Positions 1 to 10,540 of a stretch of 64,000 nucleotides of DNA are shown here, in pieces. The stretch covers positions 248,001-312,000 of the forward strand of contig JAUTDX010007107.1 of NCBI GenBank assembly GCA_030844895.1, read 5' to 3'. This DNA comes from Ambrosia x helenae. Lineage: Eukaryota; Streptophyta; Magnoliopsida; Asterales; Asteraceae. A program made the translations under genes and the position numbers. Numbering within the stretch: position 1 is the first letter of the stretch; each line of letters starts with the position of its first letter. The notes beneath the pieces were generated by a model. It did no database searches. It saw only the letters and a list, made by a program, of their open reading frames with translations, and was not told the DNA's origin.

Positions 1-165
1 GAAAGGTAAACTCAATATTTACTTGTATTCAATTCAGGTTTCCATTTATTTCGTTTAATTAATTCCCCTCTTCATGTATATATTGGTGAAGTATTTATGC
101 ATGTTTTCAGGGTCCCTAACATGCAGTTACCGCTCATGGACGATAACGAGTTCCCTCCTTTATAA
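1..165 (+). CDS. 3' end of an unidentified host gene (last intron and exon)
   Basis: Bases 1-5 read as the end of an exon, followed by a consensus donor (AG|GTAAAC) and a 105-bp intron (6-110) ending in TTTTCAG, a normal plant intron size. The last exon (111-165) reads in one phase to TAA at 163-165. It encodes a short acidic tail, roughly RVPNMQLPLMDDNEFPPL. I do not recognise the protein. The AT-rich 3' flank fits a 3' UTR. The rest of the gene lies left of the window. An alternative is a chance splice-like arrangement, since only about 20 codons are visible. Confidence 0.45.
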
Positions 166-540
166 GTTTAAGGAAGCATGTGTAAAGACTAGCTTTAAGG
201 AAGATATATAGGAGTGAATTAATACCAAAAAAAGATAACAAAAATTAGGACTCTTTTTTCATAGGTTTGTTCTAATGTTTCTGTTATATTTTCTTTAGAT
301 TTTCTGTTTGTGTGTAATACAATGTAGGAAACAAAAGAAACCAAAAAATGTGAAAAAAAAAGAAAAAAATTAATATAAAAGACATTCAAACAATGCTTCC
401 TAGCCCTTTTCTTCCTTCTGTTATCTTTATATTCTTCCTGATGCTTGCAGCATATCTTTTCAATGTTGAAAAGCTGCTTCAGGTATCATTTGCTCTTTTG
501 TTTTTGAAACCATTTCTCTATCTATGATCTAATAATTTGT
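166..540. other. 3' flank of the left-edge gene, no gene seen
   Basis: AT-rich sequence with A-runs at about 352-375, consistent with a 3' UTR and downstream flank. Nothing else recognised. Confidence 0.4.
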
Positions 541-829
541 GACGCATTTGCAACAAAACCTTGATGTTAGAAAAAACCTCGTCGGAAACCACTTCCTACA
601 CATTTGTAACACAATTTTCAATGCATTTCTTAAGAAAACATGGTGTAGGAAATTTGTGACCCATTTCCTACACAATTTCTTAAGTATTTGTAGATACCTT
701 GTGTCGCAAATTTGCTAAAAAATTTATAGTTTTTTTGTCGTCATAAATGAGTAGCAACTTTGTTAAAATTTGTGACGCATTTTTTTTTGTAAGAAAATTT
801 TGTTACAAAATGCCACTTTTCTAGTAGTG
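541..829. mobile_element. CACTA (En/Spm) transposon terminal fragment
   Basis: The segment ends in TTTTCTAGTAGTG (817-829), which is the inverted form of CACTACTAGAAAA, the plant CACTA terminal repeat. Inside are repeated motifs such as GTGACGCATTT and ATTTCCTACAC, typical of the subterminal repeats bound by CACTA transposase. I find no matching left terminus, so this is a truncated or very short non-autonomous copy. The same 13-bp terminus opens the element at 62394. Confidence 0.55.
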
Positions 830-1663
830 ATATCATAAGATCTCCTAGTTTTGCAACTATCGGTATAACAATTAACGACATTATCCCAAATGGTCTGGGA
901 AATCAAAGAGAAGGTTTTCGCTTCCACAATGAGGCTCATCAATCGGCATACAATATTGGCTCGACGACATCAGCATATGTCTCTGGCTGGACATACCTAT
1001 CCTGCGGTTTTTCTAAACCTAAAGGATTAGATGGTTTATAAAACTTTTTGGCAACATAATCTCTACTAAACAAAAGTATCATCCATGGGCGAATCCCAAT
1101 TGTAACACCACAAAACCCTCTCTGTGAAATACATTTATCATACTATGTTTGCTTTTGTACATGTGAGCGTCACTCCTTTCAAGATCTCGGCGGCTAAAGC
1201 TTCTGCTTGTTCAACAATCTATCTGAGTTTGATCTTTGATCAAAATTTTAATGTTCATTCAATTGTATACATGTAGGTCAATCGGTATTATTCTCTTTAT
1301 CATTAAGATTTATAAGAATATATGCCTCATGTTAGCATTAGAGATTAGTGTTGGATTTCGTATACATTATACTTTTAAATGAATAATAACTAGCCTTAAC
1401 ATATATATAGAGGAAGCCAAGGGAAAGTTAATGAATAATCTTTGTGTATTACTTAATATGGTATATGGGATCAACAAATTGAATCATGAAATCCCTTTGT
1501 TAGTGTTATGTAAAGAATCTTGTTCATTTTGATACTTTGTTGTTATAGCGTTTCCGATGGCTAGTGATACTGGTTAAGTGTGGTTAAGTGTGTTTTCTTG
1601 AGCAAATATGATCAAGCTTTATATTCATGTTCCTAAAAAGCGCGCCCTATTTTTATTATCAAT
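830..1663. other. Intergenic stretch, no gene recognised
   Basis: Mixed-composition DNA. A stretch at about 860-1040 has gene-like base composition but no long open frame. It may be decayed coding sequence related to the pseudogene that follows, but I cannot show this. Confidence 0.3.
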
Positions 1664-2137
1664 TTGATTGCTTTTGTTTACGTTAGCAGGTGGATCGCCC
1701 TATACAATGATCATCTTTTCGAACGAAGTATCATTCTAATAAAATCATGGTGTTACCATATGAAAGTCGGCCATATTATAGGCTCGATTAGTGGCCTCTT
1801 GTCTACATATGCATTGGAAACTTTAGTTCTATACATACCGCGTATGTTATATGCATCTCTTACCAGGCCACTAATGGTAATCTTTTCAAATCGTGTGAAA
1901 AGAAGTCGGTTTAAAAGTTATTACCTAATTGTTGTGTTTTCAGGTAGCGCACAATTAGTTTCTGGTGTTTCGGCGAGGTCATATGATGATCAGTTTAGGT
2001 GTTTAGGAGTAGTTACCAATCTTAACATGTCAGTTCTTAACTTCTTTGTGTTTCCAAACATTCAAATAACTCATTGTCTACATTTCATAACTCAAAACAG
2101 AAAAATCATATCCAAAAACTTTTCACATGACTGGTAA
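1664..2137 (+). pseudogene. Nucleotidyltransferase (PAP/OAS1 substrate-binding domain) gene fragment
   Basis: After an acceptor-like GCAG at about 1689, the reading frame encodes DHLFERSIILIKSWCY, and then SGLLSTYALETLVLYI. Both closely resemble the conserved core of plant nucleotidyltransferase family proteins annotated as PAP/OAS1 substrate-binding domain superfamily, which are non-canonical poly(A) polymerase-like. The start of the exon (encoding VDRPI, 1690-1704) is in a different frame from the DHLF segment. One extra or missing base near 1705 therefore breaks it. Similarity ends near a donor-like GTAATC at about 1876, and the rest of the open frame to 2137 looks like read-through into intron. 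No upstream or downstream exons are seen. I infer a dead one-exon fragment. Confidence 0.6.
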
Positions 2138-3085
2138 AAGCAGTTCAACAAGTAAGATAAAGTTATGTGGGTCTGTCAATGTATAACGCTCGTCTAACCG
2201 TTTACGTCATGATTTGTAAGCTTGGTGAAGTTATGGTGCACCTTACCAAACAAGAATGTTGATATATTTTCTATATAAATGCTAATATTTTGCGGTTTTT
2301 AAATTTCGCTTATGTTTATAACCTTATATATCTTTTGAACTTGACAGACTTCATATTGATGAGATTATGTATAGGGTATATCTTATGATATTAACCATGG
2401 CTCTAGAAGTTATGCTTATCAAAATGCGTCTAAAACATGCACCATATTTCTACTTTGTAATCCCTGCACTACGATATGTTCTTCAAAAAGAAGTACCATA
2501 TCGTAACAACTAGGTGAGTAAGTAGGGATACTTGTTTGTATCTGAAGCCCAACCCCCATTACAAAACCGTTTAGTGTTTTAACATTGAATACTTTGACAC
2601 AACATTAAAGAGGCTAGGTGTTCACGTCATAATTTCCGAAAAAAAGGTGTTCGCGTCATAATTTCCAAAAAAAAAAAGGTGTTCGCGTCATACGACAACA
2701 CCTACTAGGCATATTGACCAATGATAATATTTGGACCAACGCGAGTGCCTGACATTGACGCATTTGATGCTACATGTGCTAGTGGTTCCGTACAAGCATT
2801 AATTATAACGATCCAAAAATCTCGTCCTATAAATACTCTCTGTAGAAATACCTGATTATTAGATACTTGCATTTACTATCGAATATCAGGACATCTTTGA
2901 ACACCCACAGCCACAAGATCTTTACATGTTTCATAATGAGTTCTTAATATTTCAAACCGTTCACTTAACCTTAATACTTTAAACTTAATCCCAAAAATAA
3001 TTTTTTTTGCCACTCATTTAAAAGATTTATTGTGATTGGCTTATTTATTGATTAAATTTTTTCAAACTTCATCACTAAACAACAA
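2138..3085. other. Intergenic, only a short tandem repeat seen
   Basis: AT-rich, no coding signal recognised apart from the triplet repeat listed at 2616. The final part is the 5' flank of the tRNA gene. Confidence 0.4.
2616..2694. repeat. Three tandem copies of a ~29-33 bp unit
   Basis: The unit AGGTGTTCGCGTCATAATTT plus an A-run starts at 2616, 2645 and about 2677. Copies differ mainly in A-run length and one A/G change. The third copy is truncated. Confidence 0.8.
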
Positions 3086-3156
3086 GCACCAGTGGTCTAG
3101 TGGTAGAATAGTACCCTGCCACGGTACAGACCCGGGTTCGATTCCCGGCTGGTGCA
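3086..3156 (+). tRNA. tRNA-Gly (anticodon GCC)
   Basis: A 71-nt cloverleaf. The acceptor stem pairs GCACCAG with CTGGTGC. The A box is TGGTCTAGTGGT-like, and the B box GGTTCGATTCC is perfect. The anticodon stem GTACC/GGTAC encloses a loop with GCC at 3118-3120. The 3' end stops at the last acceptor base plus A (no encoded CCA), followed by TTGATTTTATTTTTTT, a T-run fit for Pol III termination. This matches the normal plant nuclear tRNA-Gly and is probably functional. There is no intron. Confidence 0.95.
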
Positions 3157-4460
3157 TTGATTTTATTTTTTTATAATTGGTGTACCTAACTAGCTACCCT
3201 CTAAAGTTTCTTAACATATCCGGTCATCAGTTAAATTAAATGACATTGAATAAGAGTTAAGTATATCATATATGGATGATTTTGTACTAAATTCGTGTTA
3301 TGATTTTAGTTGTTTTCAGAAACTACACCATATATATGATGGTTAGAGGGGCTGTGGCCACCCAAATTTTTTTTTCTATTTTTTTTTAACGGCCATCCAA
3401 ATTTATAAGAAAAAAACCAGCAAGTCGCTAGCAATAGGAGAAGAGTTGAAAGAAACGGAATTTACACCAAGTTTCCCAATCTAAGGAAGGAACATTAGAT
3501 CTATTCTTGACCAAAAGAAACCCCAACGTGTTGATCTCTTGCAACAATTTTGCTTGGTCCGCAACGCCATTTGCAAAAGTCACCTCATTGCGTTATTTTT
3601 TACCACATAGATCAGCATGCTATAATAATGATTGCATGGACCGCCTTCTTTTTCATCACACTGAACACAAACATACGTTGAATGGAGCACCAACTGGATA
3701 CCATCACCATCTGCCACACAATGGTAGAGATATAGCATGCCTTTTAAGATATGTTCAAGTGAACAGTTTCCTGTGTCACATGTTTGTTTGAAGGGTAACG
3801 TGAAACTTAACTGCCTTTACTTATCCATTTAAATTTAACTTATATTATGCGCGTTGTGGCGCGCAAAATCAAATCGTTCTAGGTTTGGTAGCATGTACGT
3901 TGAGACGTGGAAAAAAGTGGACGCGGCGAATTAGTGAGAGCTTGTTGTCTACATCAGCGTTCATTTGTGTATACAGTTGATGGTGGTTCTTTCAGTTCTC
4001 AATTATCTCTGTGTTCTCTCGTGTATACGGTTGACTTTGGGTATAAACTGCAAACCAAATAGTTAGTTACAATCTGGTAGCTTTAAAGGTTTTCAAAAAA
4101 AAAAAAAAAAAAGTTCACGAAACCAAATTAAAAATTGATATAGACGATGTTACGGTTTTAAAGCGAAACAGCCCTTAGAAATTAGAATGCCCCCAGGCCC
4201 ATCTGAATTCTATGGCCTTCGGCCTCCTTTGCCTAAGCACTATTTACCAACAAAATAAGGCCCATGACAATAGAAGCCCACCACAAATCCAACTTATGCT
4301 GGCAGTGGCAAATGATAAAGAAAAGTATAAATACTTAGGTAGTATTTTTTTTTTTTTTTTACTTTTTTAAAATAAATTCTTTTTAATAGATATATAATAT
4401 ATTATATTTTAATGTGCAAAACCTTAAATGTCAAATGTGTGTTTGTATAATATAACTTAC
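3157..4460. other. Intergenic, no gene recognised
   Basis: The first bases provide the T-rich terminator of the tRNA gene. An open frame near 3507-3791 has no recognisable domain and I treat it as chance. The rest is AT-rich with homopolymer runs (A-run at about 4097, T-run at about 4347). Confidence 0.4.
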
Positions 4461-4539
4461 TGTTGAGGTATGGTGTTTGACCCGACATACCGTCTTTATT
4501 ACTTATCACTTATATTATTTACTAATATTGGGGTGTGGA

Positions 4540-4660
4540 GGTAACCTCTTAACTGGGCTTGGTGCCAATGGGCTATGTGCCCATATAGTTAAGGGGCCTT
4601 GATGTCTGGCCCATGGGCCCAACCGCGGCCCATGAAAAGCCCTATATAAAGGGGTCACCT
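4540..4660 (+). promoter_or_regulatory. Promoter-like region with TGGGCC/TGGGCT motifs and a TATA box
   Basis: Within about 110 bp there are several site II-type motifs (ACTGGGCTT, AATGGGCTA, CATGGGCCC, GCGGCCCAT), followed by TATATAAA at 4643-4650 and GC-richer sequence. Site II elements plus TATA are typical of plant promoters, but the same layout occurs in Copia LTRs, and a TGTTGAGG start lies at 4461. I cannot find an LTR end or primer-binding site, so the identity is open. The downstream open frame (4613-4939) is not recognisable. Confidence 0.35.
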
Positions 4661-4939
4661 CCTTTCATTAGGGCACACAACATGAGATGTAATCACGCTC
4701 ATATTTACCCCCGAGCAACACATGGCCGCCGCCATCATTTTTGTGTCTGTACGTTGGACTCCACTCGTGGTTTCCTAGCAGTCACCTCCACACCCTACCT
4801 TTCCTTTCCTCTTTGCAGATCTGGATTCGAACGGAGAAGACGAAGATCGAGCTGTGGTTCTCCTATTCAACACCGTAGAGGCATGACCCGGACAACCGTG
4901 AAGGTTCGTGTTTCTTCACTTACTAATAGGTTGAGATAA

Positions 4940-5720
4940 TGTGTGTATAGTAGAACACATTATTATATTTGTAATTTGTTATAAGATGGAAGAGGCATTC
5001 AACGGTAAGAGGCATTTAAGGGTAAGTAACCTAGTTTTGATCACCTTCGTTTTGTCACGTTAAGATGAATATCTTAGAATCACCAAAATACTAGAGGCAC
5101 TCTAGAGTACTTTGCTAAAAGTTTTAATTGGAAAAGTGGTCAAATAGTAAAAAAAAAAAAAAAACATTAAATTCAATAACACACAAGGCGTTATACCTTA
5201 TGCGCAAAATGTTTCTGTGAACAAAAAATCTGCAAGTTTGCCTAGGGGTGAAGACGGTGTAGTCGCGCGACAATCGTTGCTGAGGACCCCTACCTGTGGA
5301 TTCCCCCCCCCCCCCCCCCACGTAATAGGTTGAGATAGTGATTAATCTACTCTAGTAATAAGTTATGATTAGCCGAGTTTAATAATAGGTAGAAGACGAA
5401 GAAACACCAATTCACCAGTAGTGACGGATCTAGACATAAATTATAAAGGTAACGTTCAAAATTATTTTTACTGTACTTTTAGAAAATGTAAACGAAACAA
5501 GAATAAAAACACAATAATACATATAGTTAAACACATACCATGGTGGAGTGGTGGTCTGGTGAACGATGTACGGAATAGGAGAGGAGAGAGTTGTCGGAGT
5601 CTAGACTTTTAAATGGTGATTGATAAAATACGCGAATTTTTAAAGTATACTTTTATGTTTACTTAACACATTTTATATTTAAAGTTTTTTTAATGCATAT
5701 TTTAAAGCAAATAATTTATA
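4940..5720. other. Intergenic, with a poly-C tract
   Basis: No gene recognised. A run of about 17 C lies at 5303-5319. The phrase TAATAGGTTGAGATA occurs at about 4923 and again at about 5322, so the intervening 400 bp may be an insertion or duplication. Confidence 0.4.
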
Positions 5721-5728
5721 TATAAGAG

Positions 5729-5937
5729 CAGTGGCGAAGCTTGACCCGAAACTTTGGGGGGTCGGAAGTCACCGGGGGGTCGGAAATCACTGGTTTCGGG
5801 GGGTCGAAAACCAATTTCGGGGGTCGAAACTGTATATACCAAAAAATTTCTATACGAATACTATATAATCGAAACTTCTGGGCGAAAATTCAGGGGGGTC
5901 GGCCGCCCCTCCTCGCCCTTTATAAGCTACGCCACTG
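5729..5937. mobile_element. hAT-type MITE with 8-bp TSD
   Basis: A 209-bp element. The ends CAGTGGCGAAGCTT and AAGCTACGCCACTG are inverted repeats of the CAGTGGCG.AGC type common in plant hAT elements. It is flanked by a perfect 8-bp duplication TATAAGAG (5721-5728 and 5938-5945), the TSD length of hAT transposons. The interior has several GGGGGGTCGGAA repeats. No coding capacity. Confidence 0.9.
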
Positions 5938-5970
5938 TATAAGAGAATCTATGTATTGTTATTTATTTTA

Positions 5971-6875
5971 GAGAGAATTACACAGATTGTCCTTTAGTTA
6001 TACATCAAATTGCATCCTATGTCCTTTATGGAAAATTTTCACTCCTTATATCCTTTGTTTTATACACATGTTACACCCTATGTCCTTTAGACCAAACCTA
6101 GTTAAATAACTCAGTTAAGTTGGTCATGTGCCCCTCATGTGAGGGGCAAACCTGTCTTTTCACCTTAAAACATGATAAAACTTTTAAAAAAATAAATAAA
6201 AACCCTTCAACAATCAGACAAACATCATCATCATCATCATCTTTACCCCTTCAACAACTCAAACCCTAAACCACCATTAATTCATCACCAACATACCTAT
6301 CTCCACCACCGCCACCGTAACCACCACCAACTCCTCCATACCTATCTCCACCACCTCCCCACCGTCGAACCATCGCCGGACCACCACCACCTCCCCACCG
6401 TCGAACCATCAACCACCACCAAACCCCTCATTTAGATACACCCAACCACCATTCGAACCCCTCATCAGATCCACCCCAAACCCCCACAACAATCAGCCAA
6501 ACCCCTCTGCAAAACACCCACAACAACCACCCCAAACCCCTCTGCAAGACACCCACAACAACCACCCCAAACCACCTCTGAAACCCACCTTCGTCAACAC
6601 CACAGCCCCCCTCCTCTGCAAAATACCCCCAACGACCACCATCAACGACCCTCAAACACCCACCACCAAAAAAACCACCACCGTCCCCCCTGCCACCATC
6701 ACCGTCCTCCGCCGTCCCCTCCCCCCTGCCACCACCGCCATCACCATCGAACCACCATCAGAACCACGTTTCTTCTTTTGTTATTTAGAGAGATAGATAG
6801 AGAGAGGGAGAGTGTGTGTGTTTGTGTCTAATGTGTGTGTGTTTTAGAGAGAGAGAGGTGAGAGATAAAGTGTTG

Positions 6876-6937
<62 letters not shown>

Positions 6938-7153
6938 GCACAGATTGTCCTTCATTGAGGGTGAAAAGACAGGATTGCCCCTCACGTGAAGGGCACGTGA
7001 CACACTTAACAGTCTTTTTTAACTTGGTTTGGTCTAAAGGACATAGGGTGTAACAAGTGTATAAAATAAAGGACATAAGGAGTGAAAAATTTCCATAAAG
7101 GACATAGGATGCAATTTGATGTATAACTAAAGGACAATCAGTGTAATTCTCTC
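5971..7153. mobile_element. Non-autonomous Mutator-like element (long TIRs, 9-bp TSD)
   Basis: A 1183-bp element with inverted repeats about 200 bp long. The left end begins GAGAGAATTACACAGATTGT (5971 on) and the right end is its near complement, ending AATTCTCTC at 7153. It is flanked by a perfect 9-bp duplication TTTATTTTA (5962-5970 and 7154-7162), the Mutator hallmark. The interior is low-complexity (ACC-rich, GA/GT, ATT repeats) with no transposase. The ACC-rich part may be a captured UTR or exon but I cannot name a source. Confidence 0.92.
6879..6937. repeat. (ATT)n microsatellite
   Basis: About 19 ATT units inside the MULE. Confidence 0.95.
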
Positions 7154-8181
7154 TTTATTTTAATTATTTTTACAAAATGCAAACCAAATTTAATTATTAA
7201 TTAAAATTATTTTTGTGTAAATTAATAAAAACAATCTTATTTTTTTTAAACTTATTAATACCCGAATGTATACCCTCTTTCAATACCTGGTTATACCCCA
7301 ATCTGATCATACCCTACCGGCTATATATGGTATGGGTTTTTTTTTCTCGATATCCATACCTAAACCCTACCTAGTTTCTCCCAATACCCGAGCATACACA
7401 GAACCCGTTTCATACTTAGAACTAGGTATTAAAAAACCCTGAATATGTGCACCTCTAATGGTGTTGGCTAAAATATTTTGAGGGGCAACTTTATAGAATT
7501 CCAGGGGTCACGTGTTAGAATTTAAGGGGTAACATAATACAAGAAATATTAAAAAAATAATAATTTCTCCTTTGTCAGAGAAGTTGATAGATAACGGGTG
7601 TTACACCTCTTAATAAAGTGTTTACCAGGCTAGTAAGTTGAAGAATAACCCTAGCTTTAATGTTTAAGATGATAAAAAAGAAAAATAAATATAATTCAAT
7701 TAATGATAAATATACTCGTCAAATACCAAACAAATTACAAATCCTGATAAGATAAAACAGTTGTATATAATAATAACTAGCAAGGATTGCTCGCGCGATG
7801 TAACGGGAAACACTGACACTTTTAAGGGTGTGCATGGTTTGGTTAAGTTCGGTTATTAGTCTCAACCGAACCCAAAGTCATTGATTATTTGATCTTTTTA
7901 ACAAATCGATTAGTTGGTTCAACTTATTTTGGAAGATTGTCAAGTTTTAGTCCAGTTCAGTTGATTTTTGTTAATAACAAAAATCAAACTTTGGCTAAAA
8001 TTTTTGCTTAGAAGTACATGAAATCGAGGTATAAAAGCTAAGAACATATGAATTGTTCGGTTTTGGTTTAGTTAATTTCGGTTGACTAAGGGTACAAAAA
8101 AAAAAGCGATACCGGATTTTAAGTTAATTCAATTTTTAAATGATATGGTTTGGTTTCGTTTGTCTTCAGTTATTGATCACC

Positions 8182-8329
8182 CATAAATATTGTTAATCAT
8201 GTAACGCATCAAATTTTAAACTAAAATTTATAGCAATACTATACTCAAGAAATAACATAAATATTGTTAATCATGTAACGCATCAAATTTTAAACTAAAA
8301 TTTATAGCAATACTATACTCAAGAAATAA
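8182..8329. repeat. Exact tandem duplication of a 74-bp unit
   Basis: The unit starting CATAAATATTGTTAATCATG at 8182 is repeated immediately at 8256. I see no differences between copies, so the duplication looks recent. Confidence 0.95.
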
Positions 8330-9280
8330 AATGCTAGGCATTGTTATGACATATTTTTTAAGTATCAACAAATGAAAATATTATGGTTTTTTAAAAATCG
8401 TGGGATATTTCACTTAAAATAAGGAGAAAAATGTAAACATTATTTAAAAAAAAAAATTAATAAAGTTGAGAGAGTTAAAGTGTAATCTAGACCACGGTAT
8501 TAAAATATAAAAGTGTTCGGAAGACTAATTTACCTTCATTTTAGAGTTGTACATTATGCGTTAAAGGAAAAAATTCTTAACTTTTGGATATCTTAAAAGA
8601 GTTATTTACATTCATTTTAGGGTTGTACCTTATACATTAAATAAACTAAATTTATAGTTGTACCCTTGCCTAGTCTCTTCCTGCCCCGAGCTAGTCCTCT
8701 CTTGATACAAGTTCGGTGGAGGAAAATACTTAAAAATTGGGTATATTCTCATAAATTTCTTAAATACAGATTAAATGAGACAAAGTTTATAATTCATTTC
8801 TTCTGTTATTAAAAAACAATTTGCCTTATGCTTCTATTTTAGTTTTTATATTTATGGTTTATGTTATGTTCAACTATTTGTTTGTAGTTCTGGAGTTCTT
8901 TTTAGTTGAAGGGGATATTTTATTTATGTGAATTTATTTGGTGTAATTATAATAAAAATAAAAATCATAAGATAAACGAGACTTCAATTACTTTGTTTAG
9001 TCTAAAAATAGAACCTTAAATCTATAGAATTGTGAAAGTGAAGGTTATCTTTTTTTATCATTCAATGACCATACATCCAATATATAAACAAAAATATAGA
9101 ACAATTGTGTTACGATCAAACTTATTAACCCAACGTTCTGACTTGATCCAACCCATGTGACTCGTTCTTCAAACGACATTCGTCTAATCAACCCTCACCT
9201 TGATTATCATTCAATCGATCCAACTTTTCTATCGGTCTTCCAAATACAATATCCACAACTATTTTTTTCCATTTAATAAG

Positions 9281-9282
<2 letters not shown>

Positions 9283-9330
<48 letters not shown>

Positions 9331-9341
9331 ATGTATATGTA
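9283..9341. repeat. Compound (AT)n/(GT)n microsatellite
   Basis: About 18 AT units run directly into GTGTGTGTGT and TATGTATATG. Confidence 0.95.
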
Positions 9342-10540
9342 TATAGTGAAGAGACATGTGTTTGTTCATACAAGGAAAACAACAAATTTTGTGCACTTTG
9401 ATGTAAAAAGATTATTGACATTTAAGTTTTGCTTTTTAACCATGCCTTTTGTTAGACATAAAGTTTTAGCTGTAGACAACTTATAATATTAGCCGCTTTT
9501 GGTGTGTGCTATTGGAAAACCAACACAAATATTTCTATTGGCGTATTCAAAATTTATTTTTGAGAATGGGAAGGGGTTGATCAGAATTTATGCTTACAAA
9601 TTATATTGTTTTTTTTTCCGAAGCAACCCCCTCCAAAAGGTATATGTGGCTCCGCCACTGAACATATGGCCAAAGTTTTTAGCAGTTGCAACATTTATTC
9701 TACTCTCTATCTAACATGAAAGCATTGTTGGTCCTATTTTCATTCTTGGTGGATAGAATGACAATAAAAAAATGTGTGTTGTCACTTTAAACAGATAGAA
9801 AAAAATGTGAAGTGGGGGATATCGAGTAGTTCTTGGTTATGAGTTGTGTTTTTTGTGGTGTATGGAAAGAGACGTGTCAAGACATGGAAAATACCACAAA
9901 TGAAGCTATGGATAAAACCTCCCAAAACAACATAATAATTCAAAGCCCAGAAGGTTATATTTCGTTATAAAACAAACCTAAGTTACCCCTTTGACAGGGT
10001 TGAAATTATATAATCAAGATGAATGTACTACTCATAATGCATGGTGTACATGTGTTAATAGTTTTCTAGGTATGGAGATTTTTTGATCTGTGAAAAGGAT
10101 TTACTTGTGGTCCAGTAGGTTGGCTCTGGGGATGTCATGAGTTATGGACCTTCTATGTGGTCCTTACCTAATCAAATTAATGGGCACCATATTGTGTTTC
10201 CATGTGAAGGTTATAGAGCCCCAAATGGTTCGGTTGACATGGTAATGCAATGATGACTTATACATGGTGCTTCAAACGTTTTCCGTTTGAGAAAAAAAAA
10301 ACCCATTCGATGTCTCAATCAGTCTATCGGATGTTGATTCGAATGTACCTAATCATTGTTGTTTTAGACATGGGTCGTTCGAGCAATTAGGTGCCGAAAG
10401 ATTGACAAAGAAATTCAGGAATTTTAACGGCTTTCTATAAGCACAACAGGGAAAACACAATTTGATTACGTTACTACATGCATTGGCAGAACTAGAGGGA
10501 ATCCATTAACCTTCTAGTCGACAAAACATTCTATTAATAA

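Larger units (their letters stand above)
7163..10532. other. Intergenic with decayed repeats, no gene recognised
   Basis: No convincing coding sequence. Region 7823-8183 is rich in GGTTTGGTT and CAACCGAACC motifs like plant TGGTTCGGTT MITEs. A hAT-like right terminus (GGCTCCGCCACTG) lies at 9648-9660 without a recognisable left end. Region 9840-10530 has mixed composition but is interrupted in all frames. Confidence 0.4.

Noticed and set aside
3507..3791. 94-codon open frame
   Set aside because: No recognisable family on either strand; the His/Cys-rich look gives no consistent zinc-finger spacing.
4613..4939. 108-codon open frame after the TATA-like site
   Set aside because: Arg/His-rich, no domain, and its start lies upstream of the TATA box, so it is unlikely to be the product of that promoter.
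4461..4960. Copia solo LTR starting TGTTGAGG
   Set aside because: No matching CA end, TSD or primer site could be placed, so only the promoter-like part is listed.
6785..7003. Open frame with a poly-Asn tract
   Set aside because: It is translation of the ATT microsatellite on the minus strand.
7777..7800. Possible minus-strand Helitron end (CTAG near a GC-rich patch)
   Set aside because: The hairpin is weak and no matching TC start is found downstream.
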